From: Domibacillus tundrae
GTDB taxonomy: Bacteria > Bacillota > Bacilli > Bacillales > Domibacillaceae
DNA length: 64,000 nucleotides
Reading direction: 5' to 3'
NCBI RefSeq assembly: GCF_000970675.1
Contig: NZ_LAJA01000004.1
Location: 1 to 64,000 of the forward strand
Shown here: positions 37,329-45,932 of the stretch, in pieces
Layout: the number at the start of each line of letters is the position of its first letter
Numbering within the stretch: the first letter of the stretch is position 1
The notes under the pieces: model-generated
What the model saw: only the letters and a program-made list of their open reading frames with translations
What the model was told of the DNA's origin: nothing
Database searches by the model: none
Program-made: the position numbers and the translations under genes

Positions 37329-37946
37329 ATGGCAAGAAAAAAGAAAAAAGTCGATCCGGCTGAAATGGAAGAAAAAAAGGGATATAACACATTTCAATGG
37401 ATCTTGTTTGTAGCCGTCATTCCTATCCTGTTTGCACTGACAATTGCATTAGTTGTCATGACCATTGCAGGTGTCAATGTGTTTGAGAAAACGAAAGAAA
37501 TAGCAGGAAATGTGCCGTATGTTTCGGAGTGGATCGCACCTGCAGAACAGGATGGAAAATCAGATAGCGAAAAAGTAGTAGAGCTTCAGGCTGAAATGAA
37601 AAATAAAGAAGCAGAAATTGAGCAGTTATCAGGCGACCTTGAAAGCTCAAAAACAGAAATTGAAGAATTGCTGACAGAACAGGACCGGCTGAATGCGGAA
37701 CTAAAGCAGCTTCAACAGCAGCAAAAAGAAACAGCAGATACGGTGAAAACCGAAACAACAAACAATGTAGCAAAAACATATGAATCAATGGATGAAGAAA
37801 GCATTGCCGGTATTATCATCAACTTAACTAATAATGAAGCAGTCGCTATTTTGCAGGAACTGAGTGTGGAGAAACAAGCGGCTGTATTAGAAAATCTGGA
37901 AGCGAAAAAAGCCGCTGAATATACAAAAATATTATCGAATGAGTAA
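37329..37946 (+). CDS. ylxF: MotE/YlxF family flagellar protein
   Basis: A 205-aa membrane protein found after fliJ in Firmicutes. It has a basic N-terminus, one membrane segment (about 25-47), a coiled coil (about 80-130, ELQAEMKNKEAEIEQLSGDLE), and a C-terminal MgtE-N-like helical domain (MDEESIAGIIINLTNNEAVAILQELS). MotE acts as a chaperone or partner for stator function in other bacteria; its exact role in Bacillus is less clear. Confidence 0.88.
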   Translation: MARKKKKVDPAEMEEKKGYNTFQWILFVAVIPILFALTIALVVMTIAGVNVFEKTKEIAGNVPYVSEWIAPAEQDGKSDSEKVVELQAEMKNKEAEIEQLSGDLESSKTEIEELLTEQDRLNAELKQLQQQQKETADTVKTETTNNVAKTYESMDEESIAGIIINLTNNEAVAILQELSVEKQAAVLENLEAKKAAEYTKILSNE

Positions 37947-37999
37947 AGAATAATGACTGGAAATGTGAGATAATGTTGAAGGAAAAGGAGGTGTAGTAC

Positions 38000-39304
38000 A
38001 TGCAGGTTGTTTTAGGCTCGATTTCTACATCGTTATCTAACGGTGCATCTTTAAGCCCATCGCTGCTGCCAACAGCAGGCGGCTTCAGCAGCTTGCTTCT
38101 CGGCTCGGTTCAGCAAAGCGCTCAAAATACAGAAGCATCAAATAAAACAATTGAAGACGTTTCATCTGATTTCTCTACGATGCTCGCTTCATTATTCAAG
38201 CCGGCAGATTCAATAGAAGCATTAGTAGAGGATAAGATGGAGCTCGCGGCCATGGCCGAAGAACTTCTTGAAAAAGGAGAAATGCCCTCGGTTCAGGACT
38301 TGGCTTTTTTGCTGCAAGTAGATGCAGAGGCTTTACAAGATTCATTACGAAAACTGGCACAGCTATTTAGCAGTAAAGGAGAATTGAGCGAATCATTAAA
38401 AAAAGCAATTGACTCTATGCTAAATGAAGTGAGTACGAACCAGCCAGCAGACAAATTGCCTTTAGAAGAACTAACGATCCTTATAAAGCTGATAACAGAG
38501 AATGCGTCACTGCCATTTAAAGAAACGGATAAGCAGTTGATAGCTTCTGTAGTGAAAGCAGCGCAGCTAGTAAACTATTTTGCGAAACACCTTCCGAAAC
38601 AGGAGGCTCGTTTTCAAACACTGCAGGCAGCGTTGAAAAATGAGGCAGTACTGTTGGAACAACAAACTGTCACCTCTTCACAATCAAGTACAAGACAAGT
38701 TAGTTTACAAACCGCATTTGCAAACTATAACAGCGCTCAAGAGGTAGGAGAAGCCACTGGCAGTAAGGCTCCATCAGTAAAATCTGTTGCGCAGTCAGCT
38801 GAATCAGTGAACCCGTTTTTAAATCAGTTGTCTAAAACAGAACAGTTTGTCATGAGCGTCAAGACTAATCCGCGGCCGATGAACATGGAACAGTTTATCG
38901 AGAAATTCACAGAAATTTTAGGGAAAGCCAATATGATGAAAACACCAAACGGGACTAAAATGCTTATTAAGCTTTACCCCGAGCAGCTTGGCTCGCTTCG
39001 TATTGAATTGCTGCAGCAAAATGGTGTCATGACGGCTAAAATTTTGTCGTCTACCCAAGCGGTGAAAGAACTGCTTGAGCAAAACGCCCACCAGTTAAAG
39101 CACGCATTTAACCAGCAAAATGTAACAGTCGACAAACTTGATATTGCAAGTCCGGATACGAGACAGCATTTGTTTGACCGGGGTGCCCAACAGCAGCGTC
39201 AGCAAGAACAAAAACAGTCGAATGAACAGTCAGAAGAGCAAAATGACAGCGAAAAGCTTTCTTCATTTGAAGAGGCATTATTACATGCGGAAGTTGAGGT
39301 ATAA
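38000..39304 (+). CDS. fliK: Flagellar hook-length control protein FliK
   Basis: Exported ruler that stops hook growth and triggers the switch to filament export. At 434 aa it has a long, poorly conserved Ser/Gln/Leu-rich N-terminal part and a conserved C-terminal domain (about 315-395, TKMLIKLYPEQLGSLRIELLQQNGVMTAKIL) followed by a Gln-rich acidic tail. The ATG at 38000 has AAAGGAGGTG. It is 53 bases after ylxF, a gap in which I find no convincing promoter. Confidence 0.92.
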   Translation: MQVVLGSISTSLSNGASLSPSLLPTAGGFSSLLLGSVQQSAQNTEASNKTIEDVSSDFSTMLASLFKPADSIEALVEDKMELAAMAEELLEKGEMPSVQDLAFLLQVDAEALQDSLRKLAQLFSSKGELSESLKKAIDSMLNEVSTNQPADKLPLEELTILIKLITENASLPFKETDKQLIASVVKAAQLVNYFAKHLPKQEARFQTLQAALKNEAVLLEQQTVTSSQSSTRQVSLQTAFANYNSAQEVGEATGSKAPSVKSVAQSAESVNPFLNQLSKTEQFVMSVKTNPRPMNMEQFIEKFTEILGKANMMKTPNGTKMLIKLYPEQLGSLRIELLQQNGVMTAKILSSTQAVKELLEQNAHQLKHAFNQQNVTVDKLDIASPDTRQHLFDRGAQQQRQQEQKQSNEQSEEQNDSEKLSSFEEALLHAEVEV

Positions 39305-39307
39305 CCC

Positions 39308-39958
39308 ATGTCGAAAATTGATCCCTCGCTTTATTTAGCGAACAATCCGGCCCAAACGAAACAAACAGGCAATAGTGCGCTTGGGAAAGACGAATTTTTG
39401 AAAATTTTAATGGCCCAGCTGCAAAACCAGGATCCACTCAGTCCGATGGAAGACAAAGATTTTATTGCACAAATGGCCCAGTTTTCATCACTTGAGCAAA
39501 TGACCAACATGACGTCTATGATTGAAAAAATGGTTCAAGCTCAAACCGCTTCCCAAATGATCAATTATCAGTCATTCGTCGGCAAAAATGTTGTTTGGCA
39601 TAAATTAACGGATCAAAAGGATGCAGATGGACAGCCCGTTGTGGAAACAGGAAATGGCACGGTAGCATCAATTAAGTTCGCTGGAGAAAATGTGCAGTTT
39701 ACATTAGCAGATGGAACCGTACTCGAGCCTGGTAATATTTCTGAATTAATGGGCGACGAAAGTTCTTCTGGCAGTATCATTAGTTCAAATCCATTAGTTG
39801 AAGCGAGCTATCTGATTGGTCGTACGGTTACGTGGGGAGCAGACGGTTCAGAACAAAACGCAGCGGTTCAGTCCGTTTCAATGAAGGATGGACAAGTTTG
39901 GCTGCAGCTTGCAAATGGAGAAAAAATAGCTGCTTCAACCTTAACGAAAATAGAATAG
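39308..39958 (+). CDS. flgD: Flagellar hook assembly (cap) protein FlgD
   Basis: Scaffold cap for hook polymerisation, 216 aa. The N-terminal signature LGKDEFLKILMAQLQNQDPLSPMEDKDFIAQMAQFSSLEQM (about 22-62) is strongly conserved, and the C-terminal part is beta-rich (ASYLIGRTVTW; WLQLANGEKIAASTLTKI). It starts three bases after fliK and lies upstream of the hook gene. Confidence 0.95.
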   Translation: MSKIDPSLYLANNPAQTKQTGNSALGKDEFLKILMAQLQNQDPLSPMEDKDFIAQMAQFSSLEQMTNMTSMIEKMVQAQTASQMINYQSFVGKNVVWHKLTDQKDADGQPVVETGNGTVASIKFAGENVQFTLADGTVLEPGNISELMGDESSSGSIISSNPLVEASYLIGRTVTWGADGSEQNAAVQSVSMKDGQVWLQLANGEKIAASTLTKIE

Positions 39959-39971
39959 GCGGGTGATAAGT

Positions 39972-40358
39972 ATGAAATCAATCAACCCGATCGTACATGG
40001 AACACGCCAGCCGATTATGCCGCCTGCAAAAAAAGAGACAAGCCAAAGTGTTTCGACGAGTTTTAATGAAACGCTGAAAACTATTTCAACGCTCTCTGAA
40101 TCGCTCACCATTTCCAAACATGCGGCGCAGCGGTTAAACGAACGGGGCATTCAAATCAATGAAAATGAATGGAATTTAATTGGCCAAAAGTTATCAGAAG
40201 CAAAATCAAAAGGCGTCACGGATTCACTTGTCGTATTGAAAGATGCAGCACTTGTCGCAAGCGCCAAAAACAACACAATCATTACGGCAATGAACCGAGA
40301 AGAAGCAAACACACATATTTTTACAAATATTAACGGCACTATTCTCATGGATAATTAA
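39972..40358 (+). CDS. Flagellar operon protein of the TIGR02530 type
   Basis: A 128-aa protein located between flgD and the hook gene in many Bacillales and Clostridia; function unknown. The N-terminus is disordered; the core is LTISKHAAQRLNERGIQINENEWNLI (about 41-66) and DSLVVLKDAALVASAKNNTIITAM, ending NINGTILMDN. The ATG at 39972 has GGGTGAT just upstream; an in-frame GTG at 39963 lies in that site. It is followed by an 84-base gap with two hairpins before flgE. Confidence 0.8.
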   Translation: MKSINPIVHGTRQPIMPPAKKETSQSVSTSFNETLKTISTLSESLTISKHAAQRLNERGIQINENEWNLIGQKLSEAKSKGVTDSLVVLKDAALVASAKNNTIITAMNREEANTHIFTNINGTILMDN

Positions 40359-40442
40359 TTTTCAAACTGGCTGGACCGTAAAGGAAGCCAACCGTCTGCC
40401 GACCGACCGACGCAGACGAATTCGAAAGGGGAAAACAAAATT
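40359..40442 (+). promoter_or_regulatory. Structured leader of the hook gene
   Basis: Two hairpins are visible: TGGCT (40368-40372) with AGCCA (40386-40390), and a perfect 7-bp stem CGTCTGC (40393-40399) with GCAGACG (40412-40418) whose 12-base loop is three CGAC repeats. Neither ends in a T tract. The flgE ribosome site AAAGGGG follows. This unusually long gap within the operon may control hook protein expression. Confidence 0.5.
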
Positions 40443-41231
40443 ATGTTACGTTCAATGTACTCAGGGATCAGCGGCATGAAAAACTTTCAAACAAAGCTTG
40501 ATGTGATTGGGAATAATATTTCCAATGTTAATACGTATGGATTTAAAAAAGGACGGACAGTGTTTAAAGATCTTGTATCTCAGCAAATAGCAGGCGCAAA
40601 TGGACCAACTGCTGGAGGGCGTGGAGGTGTAAACCCTAAGCAGGTAGGGCTCGGTGTACAATTGGCTGCTATTGATACGATTCATACAGAAGGATCCACA
40701 CAGACAACAGGAAGAACACTTGATTTAGCGATCTCTGGCGATGGTTTTTTTCAAGTGAATGACGGTACGAACACGTACTATACGCGTGCAGGTAACTTCT
40801 ATATGGATCAAAATGGAGATCTTATTAATTCTGATGGGTTTTACCTGGGGGAAGTTGGGGCGCCATTTAACATTCCGACAACAGCCACAAGCCTCAGCAT
40901 TGGGACCGGTGGGACAATCAGTTACATTGATGGCGGTGTTTTAAATACGGCACAACAAATTGAAATCGCAAAATTTGCGAATCCTGAGGGCCTCAGCAAA
41001 GCAGGGGCGAACTTCTATGGAATTACCGACAACTCGGGTGAGCCGGAAATTGGTATACCGGGTTTAGATGGTCGAGGTGCAATTGCTCCTGGCTCATTAG
41101 AAATGTCCAACGTTGATTTATCTGAAGAATTCACCGAAATGATCGTGGCACAGCGTGGTTTTCAGGCAAATACGCGAATCATTACAACATCAGATGAGAT
41201 ATTGCAGGAATTAATGAGCATGAAGCGTTAA
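40443..41231 (+). CDS. flgE: Flagellar hook protein FlgE (formerly FlgG)
   Basis: Main hook subunit in the B. subtilis scheme, 262 aa. The N-terminus MLRSMYSGISGMKNFQTKLDVIGNNISNVNTYGFKKGR and the C-terminal SNVDLSEEFTEMIVAQRGFQANTRIITTSDEILQELMSMKR are the D0 coiled-coil halves shared by rod and hook proteins. The middle DLAISGDGFFQVNDGTNTYYTRAGNF is typical. It was annotated flgG in older schemes. It follows the structured leader. Confidence 0.93.
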   Translation: MLRSMYSGISGMKNFQTKLDVIGNNISNVNTYGFKKGRTVFKDLVSQQIAGANGPTAGGRGGVNPKQVGLGVQLAAIDTIHTEGSTQTTGRTLDLAISGDGFFQVNDGTNTYYTRAGNFYMDQNGDLINSDGFYLGEVGAPFNIPTTATSLSIGTGGTISYIDGGVLNTAQQIEIAKFANPEGLSKAGANFYGITDNSGEPEIGIPGLDGRGAIAPGSLEMSNVDLSEEFTEMIVAQRGFQANTRIITTSDEILQELMSMKR

Positions 41232-41255
41232 TATACTTATTTTACTCTTGAGTGC

Positions 41256-41294
41256 AGGGGAGGGACAGGGCTGATCTATTCAGCCCTGGCATAT
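41256..41294 (+). promoter_or_regulatory. swrD ribosome site bridged by a hairpin
   Basis: The only strong Shine-Dalgarno sequence before swrD, GGGGAGGG (41257-41264), is 31 bases from the ATG, counted from the GGAGG core. Between them lies a perfect 9-bp hairpin, CAGGGCTGA (41266-41274) with TCAGCCCTG (41280-41288), loop TCTAT. Removing the hairpin leaves exactly eight bases of spacing. No T tract follows, so it is not a terminator. Confidence 0.7.
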
Positions 41295-41516
41295 ATGATT
41301 ACTGTGACGAGGCTGAACGGCAAACCGTTCTCGTTAAATGCTATTTACATAGAAACAGTCGAGAGCTTTCCGGACACAACCATTACGTTAACGAATGGAA
41401 AAAAATATGTCGTCCGCGAGCCACATGATCAAGTCATGACGGATATTGAATTGTTTTACACACGCATTTCGCTTCTCGGGAAAGTGAAAGCGGAGGAGGA
41501 CCACGATGGAGAATGA
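41295..41516 (+). CDS. swrD: Swarming motility protein SwrD (FlbD family)
   Basis: A 73-aa FlbD-family protein; B. subtilis SwrD increases flagellar motor power and is needed for swarming. Conserved MITVTRLNGKPFSLNAIYIETVESFPDTTITLTNGKKYVV. The ATG at 41295 has no adjacent ribosome site, only one beyond a hairpin. A CTG at 41271 would have direct spacing but is a rare start and would add eight residues not expected in the family. It overlaps fliL by 11 bases. Confidence 0.9.
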   Translation: MITVTRLNGKPFSLNAIYIETVESFPDTTITLTNGKKYVVREPHDQVMTDIELFYTRISLLGKVKAEEDHDGE

Positions 41517-41955
41517 ACAAAAGGCGCCTAAAAATAAATTAATGATGATTATGGTTGTTTTGCTGGCTGTCATTTTGCTAGCGGGAACGATCGCCGTAGT
41601 CATTATTTTACGGTCATCAGGCGGAGATGGAGCGGATAAAGAACCGACCATTGATGAAGTACTTGAATCGTCAGTTGATATTCCTGAAATGACGACAAAT
41701 CTTGCATCCGATGATTTTATCCGGATTTCGTTTAAAATCCAAACAGACAGTCCGGAAGCGATGGAAGAAATGACAAAGCGTGATTTTCAAGCGAAGGATT
41801 TAATTATTCAAAAGCTTTCAGAAATGACGGCTGAAGATTTAAAAGGCGAGGCTGGAAAACAAAAACTTACAGAAACGCTTAAAACAGAGTTAAATAGTAT
41901 TATGCAAGATGGAGAAGTAGAGGCTGTGTACATCACCTCATACATTATTCAATAA
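41506..41955 (+). CDS. fliL: Flagellar basal body-associated protein FliL
   Basis: Single-pass membrane protein that stabilises stator units around the rotor, 149 aa. It has a short cytoplasmic N-terminus, a membrane segment (about 12-33, MMIMVVLLAVILLAGTIAVV) and an extracellular stomatin-like domain (YITSYIIQ at the end). The ribosome site GGAGGACCACG is inside swrD, suggesting coupled translation. Confidence 0.94.
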   Translation: MENEQKAPKNKLMMIMVVLLAVILLAGTIAVVIILRSSGGDGADKEPTIDEVLESSVDIPEMTTNLASDDFIRISFKIQTDSPEAMEEMTKRDFQAKDLIIQKLSEMTAEDLKGEAGKQKLTETLKTELNSIMQDGEVEAVYITSYIIQ

Positions 41956-41986
41956 CGATGCCTGTAATTGATCGGAGGTGAGGCAA

Positions 41987-42988
41987 TTGTCAGGAGAAAT
42001 TTTGTCTCAAAATGAAATTGATGCATTATTGTCCGCTTTATCGACCGGAGAAATGGATGCAGAAGAATTAAAAAAAGAAGAAGAAGAAAAGAAAGTAAAA
42101 GTATACGACTTTAAAAGAGCATTGCGCTTTTCAAAAGATCAAATTCGAAGTTTAACGAGAATGCACGATAACTTCGCCCGAATTTTAACAACCTTTTTTG
42201 CGGCTCAGCTTCGAACTTACGTACAGCTCGAAGTCGTATCTGCCGACCAGATTCCATATGAAGAGTTTATTCGATCCATCCCGAATCGAACGATTTTAAA
42301 TGTGTTTGAAGTGCCGCCTCTTGAAGGCCGAATATTAATGGAAGTGAACCCAAATGTCGCTTATGCGATGCTGGACCGGCTTCTTGGCGGGCGTGGAGTA
42401 AGTGTTAATAAAGTGGAAAACTTAACGGAAATTGAAACACGGATTATGTCCAATATGTTTGATCATGCATTTGAAAATTACCGGGAAGCATGGTCAAACA
42501 TCGTTGAAATTGATCCAATTGCGACCGATTTTGAAGTAAATCCACAATTTTTGCAAATGGTTTCACCTAATGAAACAGTCGTAGTTATTTCTTTGAATAC
42601 AACGATTGGTGAAACAACAGGCATGATCAATATTTGCATTCCCCATGTTGTATTGGAACCTATTATCCCGAAACTGTCTGTTCATTATTGGATGCAAAAT
42701 CCGGATAAAAAAGAACGGAGTCCGAACGAAGTTGAAAATCTAGACAGTCGAATAAAGAAAGCATCATTGCCTGTCATAGCCGAACTTGGACAAACCGTCA
42801 TAACGATCGAAGAGTTTTTGATGATGTCGGAAGGGGATGTCATTGGTTTAAACACAAGGGTCGGAGATGCATTGACAATAAAAGTCGGCAATGTGCCAAA
42901 ATTTTCGGCTCAGCCTGGACGAGTTAATCGCAAGTTAGCCGTTCAAGTGCTTGATTATGCGAAAGGAGGGGAAAACGATGATGAGTGA
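41987..42988 (+). CDS. fliM: Flagellar motor switch protein FliM
   Basis: C-ring protein that binds phosphorylated CheY, 333 aa. The N-terminal EILSQNEIDALLSALSTG is the CheY-binding peptide, the middle domain is CheC-like, and the C-terminal SpoA domain ends VNRKLAVQVLDYAKGG. The start is TTG (41987) eight bases after GGAGGTGAGG, giving MSGEILSQNE as in B. subtilis; the GTG at 41978 lies in the ribosome site. It overlaps fliY by 11 bases. Confidence 0.95.
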   Translation: MSGEILSQNEIDALLSALSTGEMDAEELKKEEEEKKVKVYDFKRALRFSKDQIRSLTRMHDNFARILTTFFAAQLRTYVQLEVVSADQIPYEEFIRSIPNRTILNVFEVPPLEGRILMEVNPNVAYAMLDRLLGGRGVSVNKVENLTEIETRIMSNMFDHAFENYREAWSNIVEIDPIATDFEVNPQFLQMVSPNETVVVISLNTTIGETTGMINICIPHVVLEPIIPKLSVHYWMQNPDKKERSPNEVENLDSRIKKASLPVIAELGQTVITIEEFLMMSEGDVIGLNTRVGDALTIKVGNVPKFSAQPGRVNRKLAVQVLDYAKGGENDDE

Positions 42989-44189
42989 TGACATGTTATC
43001 ACAAGAAGAAATTGATGCTTTGTTAAAAGGCGGAGACAATGAAGATTTAGAAGAAAGTTCAGCGCTCGATTCAGTGGGAAGTGTTGAAGAATACTTAGAT
43101 GCTTTTGAACAGGATACGCTTGGCGAAATTGGCAACATTTCTTTCGGCAGTTCAGCTACTGCACTCTCAAGCCTGCTTAATCAGAAAGTAGAAATAACGA
43201 CTCCGACTGTTTCAGTTGTAGAAAAAAGTCGGTTGAAAGACGAATTCCCTCACCCATATGCGGCGATTGAAGTTCAATACACCGAAGGGTTTTCTGGGGC
43301 TAATTTATTTGTGATCCATCAAAATGATGCTGCCATTATCGCGGATTTAATGCTTGGGGGAAGCGGTGTAGATGTGGCTCATGACCTTGGGGAATTACAG
43401 TTGAGTGCAGTACAGGAAGCGATGAACCAAATGATGGGTTCATCCGCAACATCTATGTCGACCATTTTTAATAAAAGAGTGGATATTTCGCCGCCATCCA
43501 TTTCTCTTTTAAACCTTCATGAAGGAGAAGGAACTGATACAATACCTGAACAAGAGCTGTTAATCAAAATTTCTTTCCGGCTAACTGTCGGGGAATTGAT
43601 TGACTCGAATATTATGCAGCTGATCCCACTTCAATTTGGAAAACAGCTCGTAACCGAATTAATGAACCCGGCGCAGCCGCAAAACGAACCGGCGGCACCA
43701 CCGATTCAACAGGCTCCAGCAGCAGATCCTTCACTGCCGCCACCGTCTCATACACAAACCAAGGAAACAATCCCGCAGCCTCCTCCATACGCGGAGCCAC
43801 CGCTTCCTTCTAGACCAACAAACGAGCCTGCTTACATAGGAGGCAGTTCGTTTGGGCAGGCTGCACAAGGAAATGTGGAAACGGCAGTTTTTTCATCTTT
43901 CCAGTCACCGCAGCTTGGCGAACATGAAGCGCGTAATTTAAATATGTTGTTTGATATTCCACTTCAAGTGACGGTTGAGCTTGGCCGTACAAATCGGAAT
44001 GTCAAAGATATTTTAGAGTTAACTTCTGGATCTATTATTGAGTTAGATAAATTAGCGGGAGAACCCGTTGATGTTCTCGTCAACAATCGCCTTGTTGCAA
44101 AAGGTGAAGTTGTCGTAATAGAAGAAAACTTCGGTGTCCGAATTACAAATATCGCTAGTCCGGCAGACCGATTAAAAAATTTGAATTAA
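42978..44189 (+). CDS. fliY: Motor switch and CheY-P phosphatase FliY
   Basis: Gram-positive FliN-type protein fused to a CheC-type phosphatase, 403 aa. An N-terminal CheY-binding peptide (MLSQEEIDALLKGG) precedes a phosphatase domain with two active sites (DTLGEIGNISFGSSATALSSLL and SAVQEAMNQMMGSSATSMS), a Pro/Gln-rich linker (about 235-305) and a C-terminal SpoA/FliN domain (NLNMLFDIPLQVTVELGRT...VVIEENFGVRIT). The ATG at 42978 has GGAGGGG upstream; the ATG at 42981 is possible. Confidence 0.96.
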   Translation: MMSDDMLSQEEIDALLKGGDNEDLEESSALDSVGSVEEYLDAFEQDTLGEIGNISFGSSATALSSLLNQKVEITTPTVSVVEKSRLKDEFPHPYAAIEVQYTEGFSGANLFVIHQNDAAIIADLMLGGSGVDVAHDLGELQLSAVQEAMNQMMGSSATSMSTIFNKRVDISPPSISLLNLHEGEGTDTIPEQELLIKISFRLTVGELIDSNIMQLIPLQFGKQLVTELMNPAQPQNEPAAPPIQQAPAADPSLPPPSHTQTKETIPQPPPYAEPPLPSRPTNEPAYIGGSSFGQAAQGNVETAVFSSFQSPQLGEHEARNLNMLFDIPLQVTVELGRTNRNVKDILELTSGSIIELDKLAGEPVDVLVNNRLVAKGEVVVIEENFGVRITNIASPADRLKNLN

Positions 44190-44211
44190 TTAATCACAGG
44201 GGGTTAAAAGA

Positions 44212-44577
44212 ATGAGTAATCGAATTTTAGTAGTGGATGATGCAGCATTTATGCGAATGATGATTAAAGATATTTTGTCGAAAAACGGTTTTGAGGTAGT
44301 GGGAGAAGCTGAAAATGGAGCACAGGCTGTCGAAAAATATGCGGAATTAAAGCCGGATTTAGTCACGATGGATATTACAATGCCTGAAAAAGATGGGATT
44401 GCTGCATTGAAAGAAATTAAAGCAGCCGATTCAGGTGCCAAAATTATTATGTGTTCGGCAATGGGACAGCAATCAATGGTTATTGATGCGATTCAAGCTG
44501 GCGCAAAAGATTTTATTGTAAAACCGTTCCAAGCGGATCGTGTTATTGAAGCAATTTCCAAAGTGCTTTCTTCTTAA
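44212..44577 (+). CDS. cheY: Chemotaxis response regulator CheY
   Basis: Single-domain receiver that, when phosphorylated by CheA, binds FliM/FliY. At 121 aa it has the acidic pair Asp9/Asp10 (VVDDAAFMR), phosphorylation site Asp54 (VTMDITMPEKDG), Ser/Thr position in MCSAMG, and Lys in IVKPFQ. The ribosome site is CAGGGGGTT. Located after fliY as in B. subtilis. Confidence 0.97.
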   Translation: MSNRILVVDDAAFMRMMIKDILSKNGFEVVGEAENGAQAVEKYAELKPDLVTMDITMPEKDGIAALKEIKAADSGAKIIMCSAMGQQSMVIDAIQAGAKDFIVKPFQADRVIEAISKVLSS

Positions 44578-44590
44578 GGTGTGATTATTC

Positions 44591-45262
44591 ATGAAATCAT
44601 TGATAAAATGCATCTTTGCGTTATTATTGACATTTGTGTTGTTTTCCGGCAATGAAATCATTGCCGGAGCAGCCCTATCCAATAAAAGTAGTGTACAAGA
44701 TTGTATAAAAAATCCGGATTTGTGCGAGCAGGAACAGCCGAAAGAGGAAAATAATCAAGAGTCAGAAACAGAGGACGTGGCAGCTCCGGTTGGCATCGGC
44801 TTTTTAGATATTGTCCGGATGATTGCGGCACTTGCTTTCGTAGTGGCGCTTCTTTATTTTTTATTGAGGTTTATTAACAAAAAAAGTCGTTCTTATCAGG
44901 AAAGTCACATTGTTCGACATTTAGGAGGGACTGCGCTTGGGGGCAGCCGCTCTGTCCAAATTGTGAAAGTGGGAGACCGAGTGTTTGTCCTAGGTGTTGG
45001 GGAGGACGTTTCATTATTAAAAGAAATTGAGGATCCAGTTGAACGCGAAGATTTGATCAGCCGTTACGAAGATCAGTCTGAGATGATGATTCAGCCTGCT
45101 GACATTGTGAACAAGCTGAGAAACCGATTTAATAAACAGGCAGAAATAAAAGAACCAGTTCAATTTAAACGGGAATTCGAGAAGAAAATAAACGAGCTGA
45201 AAAAAAACCGGGAACAAGCGATGCGGGATTTAGCAGATAGGGAGCGAAATCAGGATGAATGA
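44591..45262 (+). CDS. fliO: Flagellar export apparatus protein FliO (FliZ)
   Basis: Assists assembly of the FliP ring, 223 aa. It has an N-terminal signal or membrane segment (about 1-25), an acidic extracellular stretch (EQPKEENNQESETEDVA), a second membrane segment (about 74-95, FLDIVRMIAALAFVVALLYFLL), then a cytoplasmic FliO domain (HLGGTALGGSRSVQIVKVGDRVFVLGVGEDVSLLKEI) and a charged tail. Called fliZ in older B. subtilis annotation. Its end overlaps fliP by eight bases. Confidence 0.9.
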   Translation: MKSLIKCIFALLLTFVLFSGNEIIAGAALSNKSSVQDCIKNPDLCEQEQPKEENNQESETEDVAAPVGIGFLDIVRMIAALAFVVALLYFLLRFINKKSRSYQESHIVRHLGGTALGGSRSVQIVKVGDRVFVLGVGEDVSLLKEIEDPVEREDLISRYEDQSEMMIQPADIVNKLRNRFNKQAEIKEPVQFKREFEKKINELKKNREQAMRDLADRERNQDE

Positions 45263-45920
45263 ATTTATGGAGTTTTTCAATTCAAGTGATCCTGAAAATG
45301 TCTCTACATCTGTAAAATTACTGTTAACGCTGACGATTCTCTCCCTTGCTCCCAGCATTTTAATTTTAATGACATGTTTTACGCGGATCATTATTGTGCT
45401 GTCATTTGTTCGAACGGCACTCGCAACGCAGCAAATGCCGCCGACACAGGTGCTGCTCGGACTTTCGCTTTTTTTAACCTTTTTTATTATGTCTCCTGTC
45501 CTTCAGGAAGTGAATGATAAAGCGCTGACACCGCTTTTTAATGAAGAAATTAATCTTGAAGAAGCATATACACTCGCAAGCGGGCCCTTTAAAGAGTTTA
45601 TGAGTGAGCAAACCCGCCAGAAAGATTTGCAGCTGTTTTTAAACTACACGCAAGCTGAACAGCCGGAATCGATTGACGATATTCCATTAACGACACTTGT
45701 ACCAGCATTTGCGTTAAGCGAAATAAAAACGGCTTTTCAAATCGGCTTTATGATTTTTATTCCGTTTCTTGTTATTGATATGATCGTGGCGAGTGTCCTG
45801 ATGTCTATGGGGATGATGATGCTCCCGCCGGTTATGATTTCTCTTCCATTTAAAATTTTGCTTTTTGTTCTCATTGACGGCTGGTATTTAGTGATTGAAT
45901 CTTTACTTCAAAGCTTCTAG
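45255..45920 (+). CDS. fliP: Flagellar export gate protein FliP
   Basis: Core of the export gate, 221 aa, four membrane segments. The signature MTCFTRIIIVLSFVRTALATQQMPPTQVLLGLSLFLTFFIMSP and a second FLVIDMIVASVLMSMGMMMLPP are typical. It overlaps fliO by eight bases. Confidence 0.96.
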   Translation: MNEFMEFFNSSDPENVSTSVKLLLTLTILSLAPSILILMTCFTRIIIVLSFVRTALATQQMPPTQVLLGLSLFLTFFIMSPVLQEVNDKALTPLFNEEINLEEAYTLASGPFKEFMSEQTRQKDLQLFLNYTQAEQPESIDDIPLTTLVPAFALSEIKTAFQIGFMIFIPFLVIDMIVASVLMSMGMMMLPPVMISLPFKILLFVLIDGWYLVIESLLQSF

Positions 45921-45932
45921 GAAGGTGAAAAA

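Noticed and set aside
37944-37974. TAAA plus GATAAT as an internal SigD promoter before fliK
   Set aside because: Spacing (about 18) and -10 similarity (only GATA) are poor.
43675-43815. Pro/Gln/Ala-rich stretch in fliY as a possible insertion
   Set aside because: A variable linker between the phosphatase and SpoA domains is normal for FliY.
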